From the NCBI GenBank assembly GCA_023433065.1, contig JAEZET010000003.1, forward strand, positions 124,001 through 188,000: DNA of 64,000 nt. Reading direction: 5' to 3'. The stretch comes from Cyanobacteria bacterium OH_CBrB_359. Lineage in GTDB: Bacteria; Cyanobacteriota; Vampirovibrionia; Gastranaerophilales; Gastranaerophilaceae. A model generated the notes under the pieces. The model had not been told where the DNA came from. It ran no database searches and saw only the letters and a list, made by a program, of their open reading frames with translations. Positions 43,547-53,040 of this stretch are shown here, in pieces (the stretch's first letter is position 1; each line of letters starts with the position of its first letter). The translations under genes were made by a program, and so were the position numbers.

Positions 43547-45936
43547 AGTGCTTCCTTGGCTATATCGAGTGCCTGAGGAAATATTTGTGCTATAAAGTTT
43601 TTATAATTCATATAATCAGGTATTTGTTTTCTGAATTTATGGAAAAGCTCAATAGATACAGTATCCAAAGTGGCATCAAAGTCTCTGCCGTCTGCTTTTA
43701 CAACTGCTAAAACAGCTATTTTTAAACTCTCAAGTTCAACTCTCAGATTAGTAAAAGCTTTGGTTAATATTTCAACAGGATCAGAATTGCCTGCTTTTAA
43801 ACCTTCAGAAGTGCATTTTTTAACTTCATTATCAAGCATTGTTATGAATTCTGACGGTGCAAAATCGAAATCTTTTTTAATTGAATTGTAAAATTGACTT
43901 AAAAAATTTGATTGTGAAATATTGTTTTTATTAACTCTGAGAACTCCGGAGAGATTTGAAATTCCTGTTTTTCCAGGGAAAGAAGTATAGCCGTTTTGGG
44001 TATTGTTGATTATTTCCTGAATGGATTTTGGGCTCAAAAGAGGGTTGATTTGTCCGTTTGGATTTACTTGAGTTGTTGCATCATTGAGTACTTTTGGTGC
44101 AATAGGTTGCGTTTTTGCGGGTTTATGCTCAACTTGTGAGGTTGCCTTTTTGATATATTTTGGGTCCTCTCTAAGTAAACTTTTAACTTCTTCTTGTTTT
44201 TTAATTATATTTTTTGATAATGAATCAATTGTCCCATTTGTTATTGCTGTATTTATTTCATCAAAAGATTCTATAAGTCTTGAGCCAAATTTCTTTAATG
44301 AATCGGGGTTATCTTGCCAGAATTCATTAAATAAAGATTTTTGATACTCAGTTAATTCATTAGGATCCCTATACATATATCTTTCCGCTCTATGAAGACC
44401 TTTGGATTCAAAGAATTTTATCATGTTTTCAGCTATTTCAGGTGAGTTATTCCAAGCATTAGCTATAGCTGTTAAACCTTGTTTTTTACTGACAGCATCA
44501 TCACTCGATTTGAGCATATCATCTAATAATTTTACTTGTTCTTCAGTAGCAAGAGATTCCCAATTTTGCCTGATTGTAAGTATGTCAATAGGAGGTTTTT
44601 TAACAGTTGTTTCTACGGTTTCTTGAGGTATTTTTTCTGTTGGCGGTTCAATTTCATTTTGTTTAACAACCGTTTCTGCTTGTTTTGTAACTGCTGATTT
44701 TGCAATAAGTTTATGCTGTTCCTGAGTTTCTATTATGTTGCTGCAAAAATCATCGATTTTTCCATTATGTACAGCTTCTTTAATTTCATTCCAGGATGCT
44801 GTTATTTGAATTCCGAAAGCTTCTGCTTCTTCAGGATGCGAAACCCAAAATTCTTTAAATAAACGTTGTTGATATAGTGCTAATTTCTCAGGCAGAGTTT
44901 CTGTAAGTTTTTTTGTGTCACTGATTTTATTTGTCTGAAAATATTCTATCATTTTTCCTCTGATATCGGGGGCATTATTCCAGGCATTAATCATTGCATA
45001 GCGTCTGTATTTGCCATAAAGAGAGTCATCATAATTGCTGATTAATTTTTGAATTCTCTCTGCTTTTTCTTCGGGTGTCAGCGCTTGCCAGAATTTTTTT
45101 AATCCGTCTGAGATTTTCTGAGACCTTATGGCTTTTTCTTCTGGTGTTAATTCACGCATTACTCTTCCAGATTGTGATTGTCTTGATGTTTTATCTAACG
45201 GCGACATTTTTTCGTAATATTCTTTTAATGCTTTTGAAATAGTATTACCGATAGCATCGGCTGCACCTTCTCTCGTGAAGTACAAAGAGGTTAGATACCT
45301 GTGGTCAGGGAGTTCTATTCCTAAGGCTTTTAAGGTTGAACTTTGAATGCGGCGTTCTGAAAAACCCTCATTTAAATCCAGATTTAAATCTTCATTTACT
45401 TCCTTCAATGTTTTAGCTTCTGCAAAAAGTTTTTTAACTAAATATGCGCTCAAGTCGTCACTTCCGTCTTTAAACAGGTGTTCTCCGGTCTCTTTTAATA
45501 CGTCTGAAAGCGTATTGATTTCATATATCAGACCTCTTGTACCTTTTGCTTCTTTCACTGTCTTTAAACCTTGGAATAAAGGCTCATCAGGATATAATTC
45601 TTTTATCTCATCTACTGTTTCAGACAAATAAACGTCATTAAATGCTCTTGCATGTGCTTCGATTGGCGTAGGGATTTCTTTACCGTTTGTTAAAGAATCA
45701 AAAATTTCTGTTTCAACGCTTTTAGGTAATCTTTCTTTATTTCTTTCATAAAATTGCTCCAGCCCTTTATCAACTCTTGCTCCAAAACTCACAAAGTGGT
45801 TATTGTAATAGTTAGATAAGAACTGATTTTCTGTTACTGTTTGCTCGGTTCTGACAGGTCTTGCTTTTATCTGGTGAGTATTATAATTTGTTTCATTTTG
45901 CTTAAAATTAATCGTGTTAATTGAATATATTTTCAT
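43543..45936 (-). CDS. Large hypothetical protein with internal duplication and SFG motif
   Basis: A 797-aa protein, starting at the ATG at 45936 with AAGGAG before it. The N-terminus has INFKQN and, at about residues 46-53, VSFGARVD, motifs like those of other lineage-type proteins here. A helical middle contains two LTPEEKA segments in KAIRSQKISDGLKKFWQALTPEEKAER. Two copies of a roughly 125-residue unit follow, at residues about 282-407 and 458-582, with shared landmarks AWNN(A/S)P(D/E)I, LFxEFWxxxP, and (A/S)NII...QE. The copies are separated by a 50-residue Thr/Pro/Glu-rich linker. No catalytic motif. A cytoplasmic or exported effector-like protein is possible; function unknown. Confidence 0.6.
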   Translation of the reverse strand: MKIYSINTINFKQNETNYNTHQIKARPVRTEQTVTENQFLSNYYNNHFVSFGARVDKGLEQFYERNKERLPKSVETEIFDSLTNGKEIPTPIEAHARAFNDVYLSETVDEIKELYPDEPLFQGLKTVKEAKGTRGLIYEINTLSDVLKETGEHLFKDGSDDLSAYLVKKLFAEAKTLKEVNEDLNLDLNEGFSERRIQSSTLKALGIELPDHRYLTSLYFTREGAADAIGNTISKALKEYYEKMSPLDKTSRQSQSGRVMRELTPEEKAIRSQKISDGLKKFWQALTPEEKAERIQKLISNYDDSLYGKYRRYAMINAWNNAPDIRGKMIEYFQTNKISDTKKLTETLPEKLALYQQRLFKEFWVSHPEEAEAFGIQITASWNEIKEAVHNGKIDDFCSNIIETQEQHKLIAKSAVTKQAETVVKQNEIEPPTEKIPQETVETTVKKPPIDILTIRQNWESLATEEQVKLLDDMLKSSDDAVSKKQGLTAIANAWNNSPEIAENMIKFFESKGLHRAERYMYRDPNELTEYQKSLFNEFWQDNPDSLKKFGSRLIESFDEINTAITNGTIDSLSKNIIKKQEEVKSLLREDPKYIKKATSQVEHKPAKTQPIAPKVLNDATTQVNPNGQINPLLSPKSIQEIINNTQNGYTSFPGKTGISNLSGVLRVNKNNISQSNFLSQFYNSIKKDFDFAPSEFITMLDNEVKKCTSEGLKAGNSDPVEILTKAFTNLRVELESLKIAVLAVVKADGRDFDATLDTVSIELFHKFRKQIPDYMNYKNFIAQIFPQALDIAKEAL

Positions 45937-46040
45937 TCCGGCTCCTTTGTGATTTATTTTGGTAAAAGAGCCTAAAAATATTATCATGCTAAATATTTTA
46001 TTATTGTTTACAAATTTTAAGAAATACTACAAGTATAATG

Positions 46041-47483
46041 CTACATTTGTGTTGCGCCGATTCTGTGAACTCTTATAAAGTTAGTTCTTCCTGTAATCAA
46101 TTTTGGAATAGAACCTATGATAATAATTCTTTCATCTTTCTGGAAATCTGTATACTTATAAATAAAATTGTCAATTTTATCCAATAATTTTTTATCGAGA
46201 ACTGTATCCCAATTTTTGCAAACAGGTTGAATATCCCAATAAAGTGATAATTTTCTGCATGTCTTCTCTTCATCCGAAATAGCTATAATAGGTACAGAGG
46301 GTTTTAATTTCGAAAGTAATCTCGGAGTATAACCCGTATGCGTAAATGTAAATATTGCTCTTGCTCCTAAGTCCTGAGCCATTTTAACTGCTGCATTAGC
46401 TATAGCTTGCGGGGTTATTTCGTAATTTTCGTTTATTTCAAGGTCTAAATCACAAAGGCTGAAGTTACTAGATTCAATATTATTTGCAATCATTTTCATC
46501 ATTGCAACAGCTTCTTTTGGGTATTTTCCCATGGCGGTTTCACCTGATAGCATAACTGCATCCGTACCGTCAAGAATAGCATTTGCGACATCACTTGCTT
46601 CTGCTCTTGTTGGGATAGGTTCTTCAATCATAGATTCAAGCATTTGAGTTGCGACTATGCAAACCTTTCTGGTTTTGATTGCTTCTTCAATCATAACTTT
46701 TTGTGCAAGAGGTACTTGTTCCGGTGACATTTCAATTCCTAAATCACCTCTTGCAACCATTATGCCATCTGATTCATGCATAATTGATGTCAAATTATCA
46801 AGTGCCTGAGGTTTTTCTATTTTTGCAATTACCGGGATATTTCCGCCGAATTTCTGAATATATTTTTTAGCCAGAATTACATCGCAGCTTTCTCTTACAA
46901 ATGAAAGTGCAATATAGTCAGCCTTTTGCTCAATTGCAAATTTAATAAATTCCTCATCCCTGTCTGTAACTGCGGCAAGGCTGCCTGTTGAACCCGGGAG
47001 GTTTAGACCTTTTCTTGATTTTAAAAGTTCACCTCTTATAACTCTCACTCTGATTCTTGTTTTTAAAATTTCTATTACAATTAGCTCTATTTTGCCGTCA
47101 TCAAGTAAGATTTTGTCACCAATTTTAACATCATTAACTATACCTTTATAATCGACAGGTATTATGCCGTTTTCTTTTTGTTCCATCATATGTTCAAGAT
47201 AAAATTCCATCCCCGCTTCAATTTTAAGAGGTTCTTTCAGATTGCCGATTCTGATTTTTGGACCTTGTAGGTCAATTAAGATTGGGATGAATTTTTTTAG
47301 ATCTTTTTCAATTTTTCTTACTATTTCAATCCTTGCTGCATGTGCTTCCATAGTTTCGTGTGATGTATTTATCCTAAACATGGTTGCGCCCGCATCAACC
47401 AGTCCTTTTATACTTTCATAAGTTGAAGTGCTGGGTCCTAAAGTGGCTACAATTTTTGTTTTTGTTCGTGTAAATTTATTCAT
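46041..47483 (-). CDS. pyk: Pyruvate kinase
   Basis: A 480-aa glycolytic enzyme converting PEP and ADP to pyruvate and ATP. It has the N-terminal TKIVATLGPSTSTYESI, the B-domain region, the PEP-site VIAKIEKPQALDNL, the MVARGDLGIEM metal-site loop, and ATQMLESMIEEPIPTRAEASDVANAILDGTDAVMLSGETAMGKYP. The C-terminal allosteric domain is present (TFTHTGYTPRLLSKLKPSVPIIAISDE). The ATG at 47483 follows AGGAA; the upstream in-frame TTG lies on a TATAAT (47522-47517, minus strand), which may be the gene's -10 box, so it is excluded. Enolase is encoded about 9 kb away on the other strand. Confidence 0.96.
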   Translation of the reverse strand: MNKFTRTKTKIVATLGPSTSTYESIKGLVDAGATMFRINTSHETMEAHAARIEIVRKIEKDLKKFIPILIDLQGPKIRIGNLKEPLKIEAGMEFYLEHMMEQKENGIIPVDYKGIVNDVKIGDKILLDDGKIELIVIEILKTRIRVRVIRGELLKSRKGLNLPGSTGSLAAVTDRDEEFIKFAIEQKADYIALSFVRESCDVILAKKYIQKFGGNIPVIAKIEKPQALDNLTSIMHESDGIMVARGDLGIEMSPEQVPLAQKVMIEEAIKTRKVCIVATQMLESMIEEPIPTRAEASDVANAILDGTDAVMLSGETAMGKYPKEAVAMMKMIANNIESSNFSLCDLDLEINENYEITPQAIANAAVKMAQDLGARAIFTFTHTGYTPRLLSKLKPSVPIIAISDEEKTCRKLSLYWDIQPVCKNWDTVLDKKLLDKIDNFIYKYTDFQKDERIIIIGSIPKLITGRTNFIRVHRIGATQM

Positions 47484-47625
47484 TTTTATTTCCTGATTAT
47501 TAATATTTCCTACAAGATTATATTGCAAACATTTTTTTCTAGCTAGCGTAATTCGTAAAAGGCTTTACTTATGGGCTTTTCTGGGCTATCATTAAATGGT
47601 AAGCAATATTTAATATGGAGAAGCT

Positions 47626-48954
47626 ATGGGAGGATTACACACTTTAGTTGCTGAGCATGCTATGTTAATTTCGGCATTGATACTTGCTGTTGTTTATTTA
47701 TTCATAATTATTGAAAAGATATCCAAGGTCACTGTTGCACTTCTTGGTGCAAGTTTTACTATATTAGTAGGCCTTCTTTCACAGCATCGAGGAAATGATT
47801 CTGTTAATCCTTTTTATTTTATAAATTTTATAGATTTTAATGTGATATTTTTACTTGTCAGCATGATGATAATAGTTAACATTACTGCCAAAAGCGGTGT
47901 TTTTAAATGGTTTGCGATTGAGCTTCTTAAAAAAACTAAAGGTCAGCCTGTTTTAATATTAGTGACTCTTGCTATATTTACGGCAATTGCCTCTGCATTT
48001 TTAGATAATGTAACTACTGTAATACTTGTTATGCCTGTAACTTTTGTGATTGCCCGAGAGTTAAAATTAGACCCTATACCGTTTTTTGTTACTGAAATAC
48101 TTGCATCTAATATAGGTGGAACCGCTACTTTAATTGGTGATCCTCCCAATATTATAATTGGAAGTAAGGCCGGATTTTCTTTTATGACTTTTGTTAATGA
48201 GCTGACAGGGGTTGTTGTTGTGATTTTGGCCGTTAGCATAATTTGTTTAGTATGGTTTTTTAATCATAAATTAAAGACTGAGCCTGAAAATATGGAAAAA
48301 ATTGCTAATCTTGATAATACCCAAACTATCAAAGACAGAAAATTAATGAAACGCTCATTGGTAGTATTAGGTCTGGTTATATTAGGGTTTGTGACTCATG
48401 ATATTACTCATATTGAGACATATCTAATCGCCATGATTGGAGCTTCATTTATGCTTTCTTTTGAAAGACCCGAATTAGTGCTGCCGCATGTGGAGTGGAA
48501 TACAATATTCTTTTTTATTGGACTTTTTATTGTCATCGGAGGATTAGAGGCTTCTGGTGGCATAAAATATATTGCTAACTGGATATTAACTGTTACTAAA
48601 GGTAATGAGTCTGCTACGGCTATGATTATTCTGTGGGCATCGGGTATATTGTCAGGGATAATTGATAATATTCCCTACACAGCTACTATGGCTCCTCTCA
48701 TTTATCAAATTCAGCTCGTAGAAGGTGCTCAATATGCCCATCCTTTATGGTGGTGTTTGTCTCTTGGGGCATGTTTGGGCGGCAATATGACTATAATAGG
48801 GGCAGCTGCAAATGTTATTGTTGCAGAGACTTCAGCAGGTTACGGATATAAGATTTCTTTCGGGAAATTCTTTAAATATGGTGCTACAATAACAGTAATA
48901 TCACTTATAATAAGTTCTGTTTATATATACTTCAGATTTTTAGTTAACGCTTAA
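47626..48954 (+). CDS. ArsB/NhaD-family (ion transporter superfamily) permease
   Basis: A 442-aa polytopic membrane protein of the ion-transporter superfamily. The signature FLDNVTTVILVMPVTFVI and ASNIGGTATLIGDPPNIIIGSKAGFSF mark the first inverted repeat, and the second contains ASGILSGIIDNIPYTATMAPL and SLGACLGGNMTIIGAAANVI. That pair of D-N-(V/I)-x-(T/Y) motifs is typical of ArsB/YbiR/P-protein permeases. It could export arsenite or move Na+ or an organic anion; no arsR or arsC is adjacent, so arsenite is not supported. Start ATG at 47626 with GGAG upstream. AAAGGAG for ruvB begins in its stop codon, so the genes form an operon. Confidence 0.85.
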   Translation: MGGLHTLVAEHAMLISALILAVVYLFIIIEKISKVTVALLGASFTILVGLLSQHRGNDSVNPFYFINFIDFNVIFLLVSMMIIVNITAKSGVFKWFAIELLKKTKGQPVLILVTLAIFTAIASAFLDNVTTVILVMPVTFVIARELKLDPIPFFVTEILASNIGGTATLIGDPPNIIIGSKAGFSFMTFVNELTGVVVVILAVSIICLVWFFNHKLKTEPENMEKIANLDNTQTIKDRKLMKRSLVVLGLVILGFVTHDITHIETYLIAMIGASFMLSFERPELVLPHVEWNTIFFFIGLFIVIGGLEASGGIKYIANWILTVTKGNESATAMIILWASGILSGIIDNIPYTATMAPLIYQIQLVEGAQYAHPLWWCLSLGACLGGNMTIIGAAANVIVAETSAGYGYKISFGKFFKYGATITVISLIISSVYIYFRFLVNA

Positions 48955-48964
48955 AGGAGCAGTT

Positions 48965-50023
48965 TTGGCAATTATTTCAGATGATGAAAAGAATATTAAT
49001 CAATCGAGCAGACAGGATATTTCTACTCAAAAGATTGAATTTGATATGTCATTTGAAAATAACATCAGACCAAAAATGTTTAATGAATATATAGGGCAAA
49101 GTTCATTAAAATCGACTTTAGCCATATCTATTGAAGCTGCTAAAAAAAGAGAAATGCCATTGGATCATTTACTTTTCTACGGCCCTCCAGGTCTTGGAAA
49201 AACCACTTTGGCTGGTGTTATTGCAAACGAAATGGATAGCACAATTAAGATTACATCAGCTCCTGCATTAGAGCGCCCTAGGGATATAATCGGGATTCTG
49301 ATGTCATTAAAAGGCGGTGAAGTACTTTTTATAGACGAAATACACAGGTTAAATAAAATAGCGGAAGAGATTTTATATCCTGCTATGGAGGATTTTTTTC
49401 TTGATATGAACACAGGAAAGTCTCAAAGTGTTAAAACTCTGAGAATACCCGTTCCAAAATTTACATTAATAGGTGCTACAACAAAAGCAGGTTCTCTATC
49501 AGGTCCTTTGAGAGATAGATTTGGAATTATTCACAGGTTAGAGTTTTATAACAAAGATGAGCTATCACAAGTTGTTTTGAGGACAGCAACTATTTTAAAT
49601 ATTGAAATTACTAAAGAAGGAGCAAATGCAATAGCAGGTCGTTCAAGAGGAACTCCTAGAATTGCAAATAGGCTGGTTAAAAGAGTAAGCGATTTTGCCC
49701 TCGTAAAATCAGACGGTGTAATTGATGAAAAAATCGCTAATCAGGCACTCGATAACTTAAAAATTGATAAATACGGGCTTGATAACACTGATAGAGCATT
49801 GATGGATTTGATTATAAATAAATACGATGGAGGTCCTGTAGGTCTGGAGACTCTCGCTGCTGCACTGGGGGAAGATTCAAGGACAATTGAAGATGTATAT
49901 GAACCTTATCTTTTGCAGGAAGGATTTATTCAGAGAACGCCTAGAGGCAGGAAAATTACTTCTTTTGCATGTAAATGTCTCGGGTATAAAAATGTGAATT
50001 TGCAGCAACAACTTTTTGAATAA
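48965..50023 (+). CDS. ruvB: Holliday junction branch-migration helicase RuvB
   Basis: A 352-aa AAA+ motor that with RuvA drives branch migration of Holliday junctions. Walker A is GPPGLGKTTLA, Walker B LFIDEIHRL, sensor 1 FTLIGATTKAG, the arginine finger PLRDRFGIIHRLEFY, and the C-terminal winged helix ends RTPRGRK. TTG start at 48965 with AAAGGAG 5 bases upstream (48953-48959), overlapping the permease stop. Length and sequence are ordinary. ruvA and ruvC are not in the window. It ends 1 bp from the stop of the convergent YhcH-family gene. Confidence 0.96.
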   Translation: MAIISDDEKNINQSSRQDISTQKIEFDMSFENNIRPKMFNEYIGQSSLKSTLAISIEAAKKREMPLDHLLFYGPPGLGKTTLAGVIANEMDSTIKITSAPALERPRDIIGILMSLKGGEVLFIDEIHRLNKIAEEILYPAMEDFFLDMNTGKSQSVKTLRIPVPKFTLIGATTKAGSLSGPLRDRFGIIHRLEFYNKDELSQVVLRTATILNIEITKEGANAIAGRSRGTPRIANRLVKRVSDFALVKSDGVIDEKIANQALDNLKIDKYGLDNTDRALMDLIINKYDGGPVGLETLAAALGEDSRTIEDVYEPYLLQEGFIQRTPRGRKITSFACKCLGYKNVNLQQQLFE

Positions 50024-50473
50024 TTAAATTTTAATTTTAAATACAGCTTTCTTAACTGAAGAAGTATTCTCAATTGAAATTGAAGGCTTGTGAGCATCTT
50101 GGGGAAAAAATATAAAAAAGTTTTCATTATTTGCATTTATGTATTCATGTTTACCGTTTAAAAAAATTATATCTTTTTCTTGGCTGTATTCTGTGGCTTC
50201 TGTTGTCGAACAGAGCATTGCTATACCTATTTTTTCTTTACCTTGAATTACGTACTGTATATCAATATATTTTTTGTGAGCTTCCAAAAGGCTTGAATTT
50301 TCGTCTTTTGTTAGGTATTCCTGTATTACTACATATACATCTTCGTTTTTAATAGGATATTTTTGGCATTCAAGCAATTTTAAATCATTTTTATTTATAA
50401 ATTCTTCTACTAAATAAAAGTTTTTATGTAATGAGTTGTATTTTTTTAAATTTTTAATATTGTCGTAAATCAT
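50024..50473 (-). CDS. YhcH/YjgK/YiaL (DUF386) family protein
   Basis: A 149-aa cupin-fold protein of the YhcH/YjgK/YiaL family. The family hallmarks are EAHKKYIDIQYVIQGKEKIG (residues about 65-85, with metal-binding His and the conserved Q) and NFFIFFPQDAHKPSIS near the end, where the histidine completes the metal site. Family members act in sialic-acid or sugar-acid catabolism and may be sugar anomerases; in this window there is no sugar catabolic neighbour, so the substrate is open. It starts from its own region (50474-50602) and abuts ruvB tail to tail. Confidence 0.85.
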   Translation of the reverse strand: MIYDNIKNLKKYNSLHKNFYLVEEFINKNDLKLLECQKYPIKNEDVYVVIQEYLTKDENSSLLEAHKKYIDIQYVIQGKEKIGIAMLCSTTEATEYSQEKDIIFLNGKHEYINANNENFFIFFPQDAHKPSISIENTSSVKKAVFKIKI

Positions 50474-50614
50474 TGTTTTCTGCTTTTTTTTAAGTTCCTA
50501 ATCATTTATTTTATTGTGTTAATAAAATTTTTACAATAATTAATGTTTTTTTAAAAATAGGCAATATTAGCCCCAAAAAATACTTTAATAATATAAGACT
50601 TTATGAGGGATTAT

Positions 50615-50818
50615 ATGAACGAGCGGGAATTAAACACTATTATGGGAGTTATAGCAGATCCGGAGAAGAATGTCTATAACATGAAATTACAAAAAAACGT
50701 TAATGAAATTCAAAGAATTATTAGAATTTTTAAAATAACCGAAGAGCAAGAAATTAAACATAAAATGCTTTCCATAAAGAATCTTGCAATGCTTAAACTT
50801 TTGCTTAGCAATAACTAA
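50615..50818 (+). CDS. Small hypothetical protein (67 aa)
   Basis: A 67-aa lysine-rich helical protein (MNERELNTIMGVIADPEKNVYNM and so on, then repeated helical IIRIFKITEEQEIKHKMLSIKNLAMLKLLL). The ATG at 50615 follows GAGGG at a 6-base spacing; an ATG at 50603 is too close to it. The stop overlaps the convergent GNAT gene by 4 bp. No family recognised; the coding call rests on the ribosome site and regular helix periodicity. Confidence 0.45.
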   Translation: MNERELNTIMGVIADPEKNVYNMKLQKNVNEIQRIIRIFKITEEQEIKHKMLSIKNLAMLKLLLSNN

Positions 50819-51804
50819 GATATTGGTCTATAGGCTTGAGGGTAGTTATAGTCTTCTTTGAAGCCTATTGCCCTGTACATTTTTACTGCTGAATGATTGG
50901 ATGTATCAACTGAGGCGTTTATTTCTAAAAGAGGTTTACCGTAGTTTATTGAACTATTTACAATTCCTTCTACCGTTCCTTTTAATAGTAATTTACTGAA
51001 CCCTTTGCCTCTAAGCTTCTTTTCTATTGCAACTATAGGGATGTTGGCAATTTTTTCGCTTGTCATATTTGCAAAACAGAATCCTACAGGCTTGTCCTTA
51101 TGCAACAGGACTTTTGTCTCCTGAGGTAAAAATTCCCCATAAATTCCGGTTGTGATTTTTTCAATAATATCAGTTGTACCGTTGTTAGACTTAAATCTGG
51201 TATCAAATAAGGCGTCTGACATATCTTTGAATGAGTTGTAGACTATATCAACTGCTTTTTCAAAATACTTAGGATTCCATTGAACAATAGAAAAATCGCT
51301 TTCTAATTCAGGCAATTGGACATTTTTTAATATTTTAATACTTGAAATGTTGTTTAGCGCAAATCTTACTACACTATGACCAACGAATTTGAAACCGTAA
51401 TGAGCAATTTCTCTTACAAAATCAGCTTGTTTTCCAAGCATAGGGTAAGTTACAACTTTTTTATCAAGTGCTTCCGCATTTAATTCGAGGAATTTTTCAA
51501 TTAAAAGTCGTCTTTTGTGATTCAAGTTAGAATCTCCGATACAATGGATTAGGTTAAGCTCAAGTGCTTCAGAGATTAGTGTTGTGTAGACTAAAAAAGC
51601 AGTTGGTATATTGTCTTCAAAAAGAACAATGCATTTTATCAACTCTTCTTTAACTGATTCAATAAAATCTTCATATTCAAGCGGCTCAAGCTCAAATTTA
51701 TATTCAGAGAATGAATTAAGTCTGAAATCATTATAAATCCCACTGAAAATTTTATAATGATTTTCATTAAGTTCTTCTACTGTATAAATTAGTATATTTG
51801 CCAT
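50815..51804 (-). CDS. GNAT-family N-acetyltransferase
   Basis: A 329-aa protein. The C-terminal half is a GNAT domain: VAIEKKLRGKGFSKLLLKGTVEGI contains the acetyl-CoA pyrophosphate loop (R-G-K-G), and VDTSNHSAVKMYRAIGFKEDYNYPQAYRP is the classic N-x-x-A-x-x-x-Y-x-x-x-G-F end. The N-terminal half is a degenerate GNAT-like or lineage-specific domain (about residues 1-150), so the protein may be a tandem GNAT with one active copy. It follows ribBA by 15 bp on the same strand and so belongs to the riboflavin operon transcript. The substrate is unknown; a link to riboflavin is not implied by the sequence. Confidence 0.8.
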   Translation of the reverse strand: MANILIYTVEELNENHYKIFSGIYNDFRLNSFSEYKFELEPLEYEDFIESVKEELIKCIVLFEDNIPTAFLVYTTLISEALELNLIHCIGDSNLNHKRRLLIEKFLELNAEALDKKVVTYPMLGKQADFVREIAHYGFKFVGHSVVRFALNNISSIKILKNVQLPELESDFSIVQWNPKYFEKAVDIVYNSFKDMSDALFDTRFKSNNGTTDIIEKITTGIYGEFLPQETKVLLHKDKPVGFCFANMTSEKIANIPIVAIEKKLRGKGFSKLLLKGTVEGIVNSSINYGKPLLEINASVDTSNHSAVKMYRAIGFKEDYNYPQAYRPIS

Positions 51805-51819
51805 AGTTCCGTCTCCGCT

Positions 51820-53040
51820 TTATATACTTATAAGATGTTCCATCTTTTGGGCTTTGGTCTTTATGTATTTTTCATTATATTTATTTATTTGTGCTTTGAG
51901 TGAAATCCTTTCAGCAATTTCTAGCCCGTAACCATTTAAGCCTATTATTTTCTTTGGGTTATTTGTAATTAATTTAAATTTCTTATAGCCTAAATCCAAT
52001 AGAATTTGTGCTCCTATTCCGTAAGTTCTGAGGTCAGGCTCGAACCCAAGTGATACATTAGCCTCAATCGTATCCTGCCCGCATTCTTGGAGTTTATATG
52101 CTTTTATTTTATTAACAATTCCTATGCCTCTGCCTTCGTGTCCTCTTATATAAATGATTGCGCCTTTGCCATAATCATTAACCATTTTAATTGCTTCTTC
52201 CAGTTGATTGCGGCAATCGCACCTGAGACTGTGGAAGATGTCTCCGGTGAGACATTCACTGTGAACTCTCACTAAGGGTATTTTATCTGAACCGTCATCT
52301 TTTATAAGCGCTACTTGTTCTTGGTTGTTAATTGTATTTGTATATCCGTATATTTTAAAATCGCCGTATTCTGTAGGTAGATTTGCAGTAGCTTCTCTTT
52401 TTATAAGTTTTTCTTTAGCAAGACGGTATTTTATAAGCTGTTCTACGGTTATGAATTTAAAATTATATTGTGCAGCAAATTTCATTAAGTCATCACGTCT
52501 TGCCATAGTGCCGTCAGGGTTTATAATTTCACATATTACAGCAGACGGATACATTCCTGCGATTTTCATTAGGTCTACAGAAGCCTCTGTATGCCCTACT
52601 CTTTGAAGTACGCCGCCTTTCTTTGCAATAAGAGGAAATATATGTCCGGGGCGCCTTAAGTCTTCGGGTTTTGTATTTTTATCAGTTATGATTTTGATTG
52701 TTTTAGAACGATCAAATGCTGAGATGCCTGTTGTTACACCAAATTCAGGAGATGCATCAACACTTTGCGTAAATGCGGTTTTCTTTGCGTCGGTATTCTT
52801 TTGTACCATTTCTGTTAATTCAAGTTCCTGAGCTCTTTCAGTTGTTATTGAAAGACACACAAGACCTTTACATTCAGATATCATAAAGTTTATTGCTTCA
52901 GGCGTTGCAAATTCAGCTGCGACTATGAGATCACCTTCATTTTCGCGAGCTTCATCATCAGCGACAATAACCATTTTTCCGTTTTTTAAATCCTCAACGG
53001 CTTCTTCAACCGTATTAAACTTTAATTTTTTTGTATTCAT
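51820..53040 (-). CDS. ribBA: Bifunctional DHBP synthase/GTP cyclohydrolase II
   Basis: A 406-aa two-domain enzyme of riboflavin synthesis. The RibB half (about 1-205) turns ribulose 5-phosphate into 3,4-dihydroxybutanone phosphate: ADDEARENEGDLIVAAE holds the metal and substrate acids, and GHTEASVDLMKIAG the second site. The RibA half (206-406) opens GTP: VRVHSECLTGDIFHSLRCDCRNQLEEA has the three zinc cysteines, and GHEGRGIGIVNKIKAYKLQECGQDT is the GTP loop. The ATG shares bases with the ribE stop (TAATG at 53038-53042). Both halves look active. ribD and ribH are not in this window. Confidence 0.96.
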   Translation of the reverse strand: MNTKKLKFNTVEEAVEDLKNGKMVIVADDEARENEGDLIVAAEFATPEAINFMISECKGLVCLSITTERAQELELTEMVQKNTDAKKTAFTQSVDASPEFGVTTGISAFDRSKTIKIITDKNTKPEDLRRPGHIFPLIAKKGGVLQRVGHTEASVDLMKIAGMYPSAVICEIINPDGTMARRDDLMKFAAQYNFKFITVEQLIKYRLAKEKLIKREATANLPTEYGDFKIYGYTNTINNQEQVALIKDDGSDKIPLVRVHSECLTGDIFHSLRCDCRNQLEEAIKMVNDYGKGAIIYIRGHEGRGIGIVNKIKAYKLQECGQDTIEANVSLGFEPDLRTYGIGAQILLDLGYKKFKLITNNPKKIIGLNGYGLEIAERISLKAQINKYNEKYIKTKAQKMEHLISI

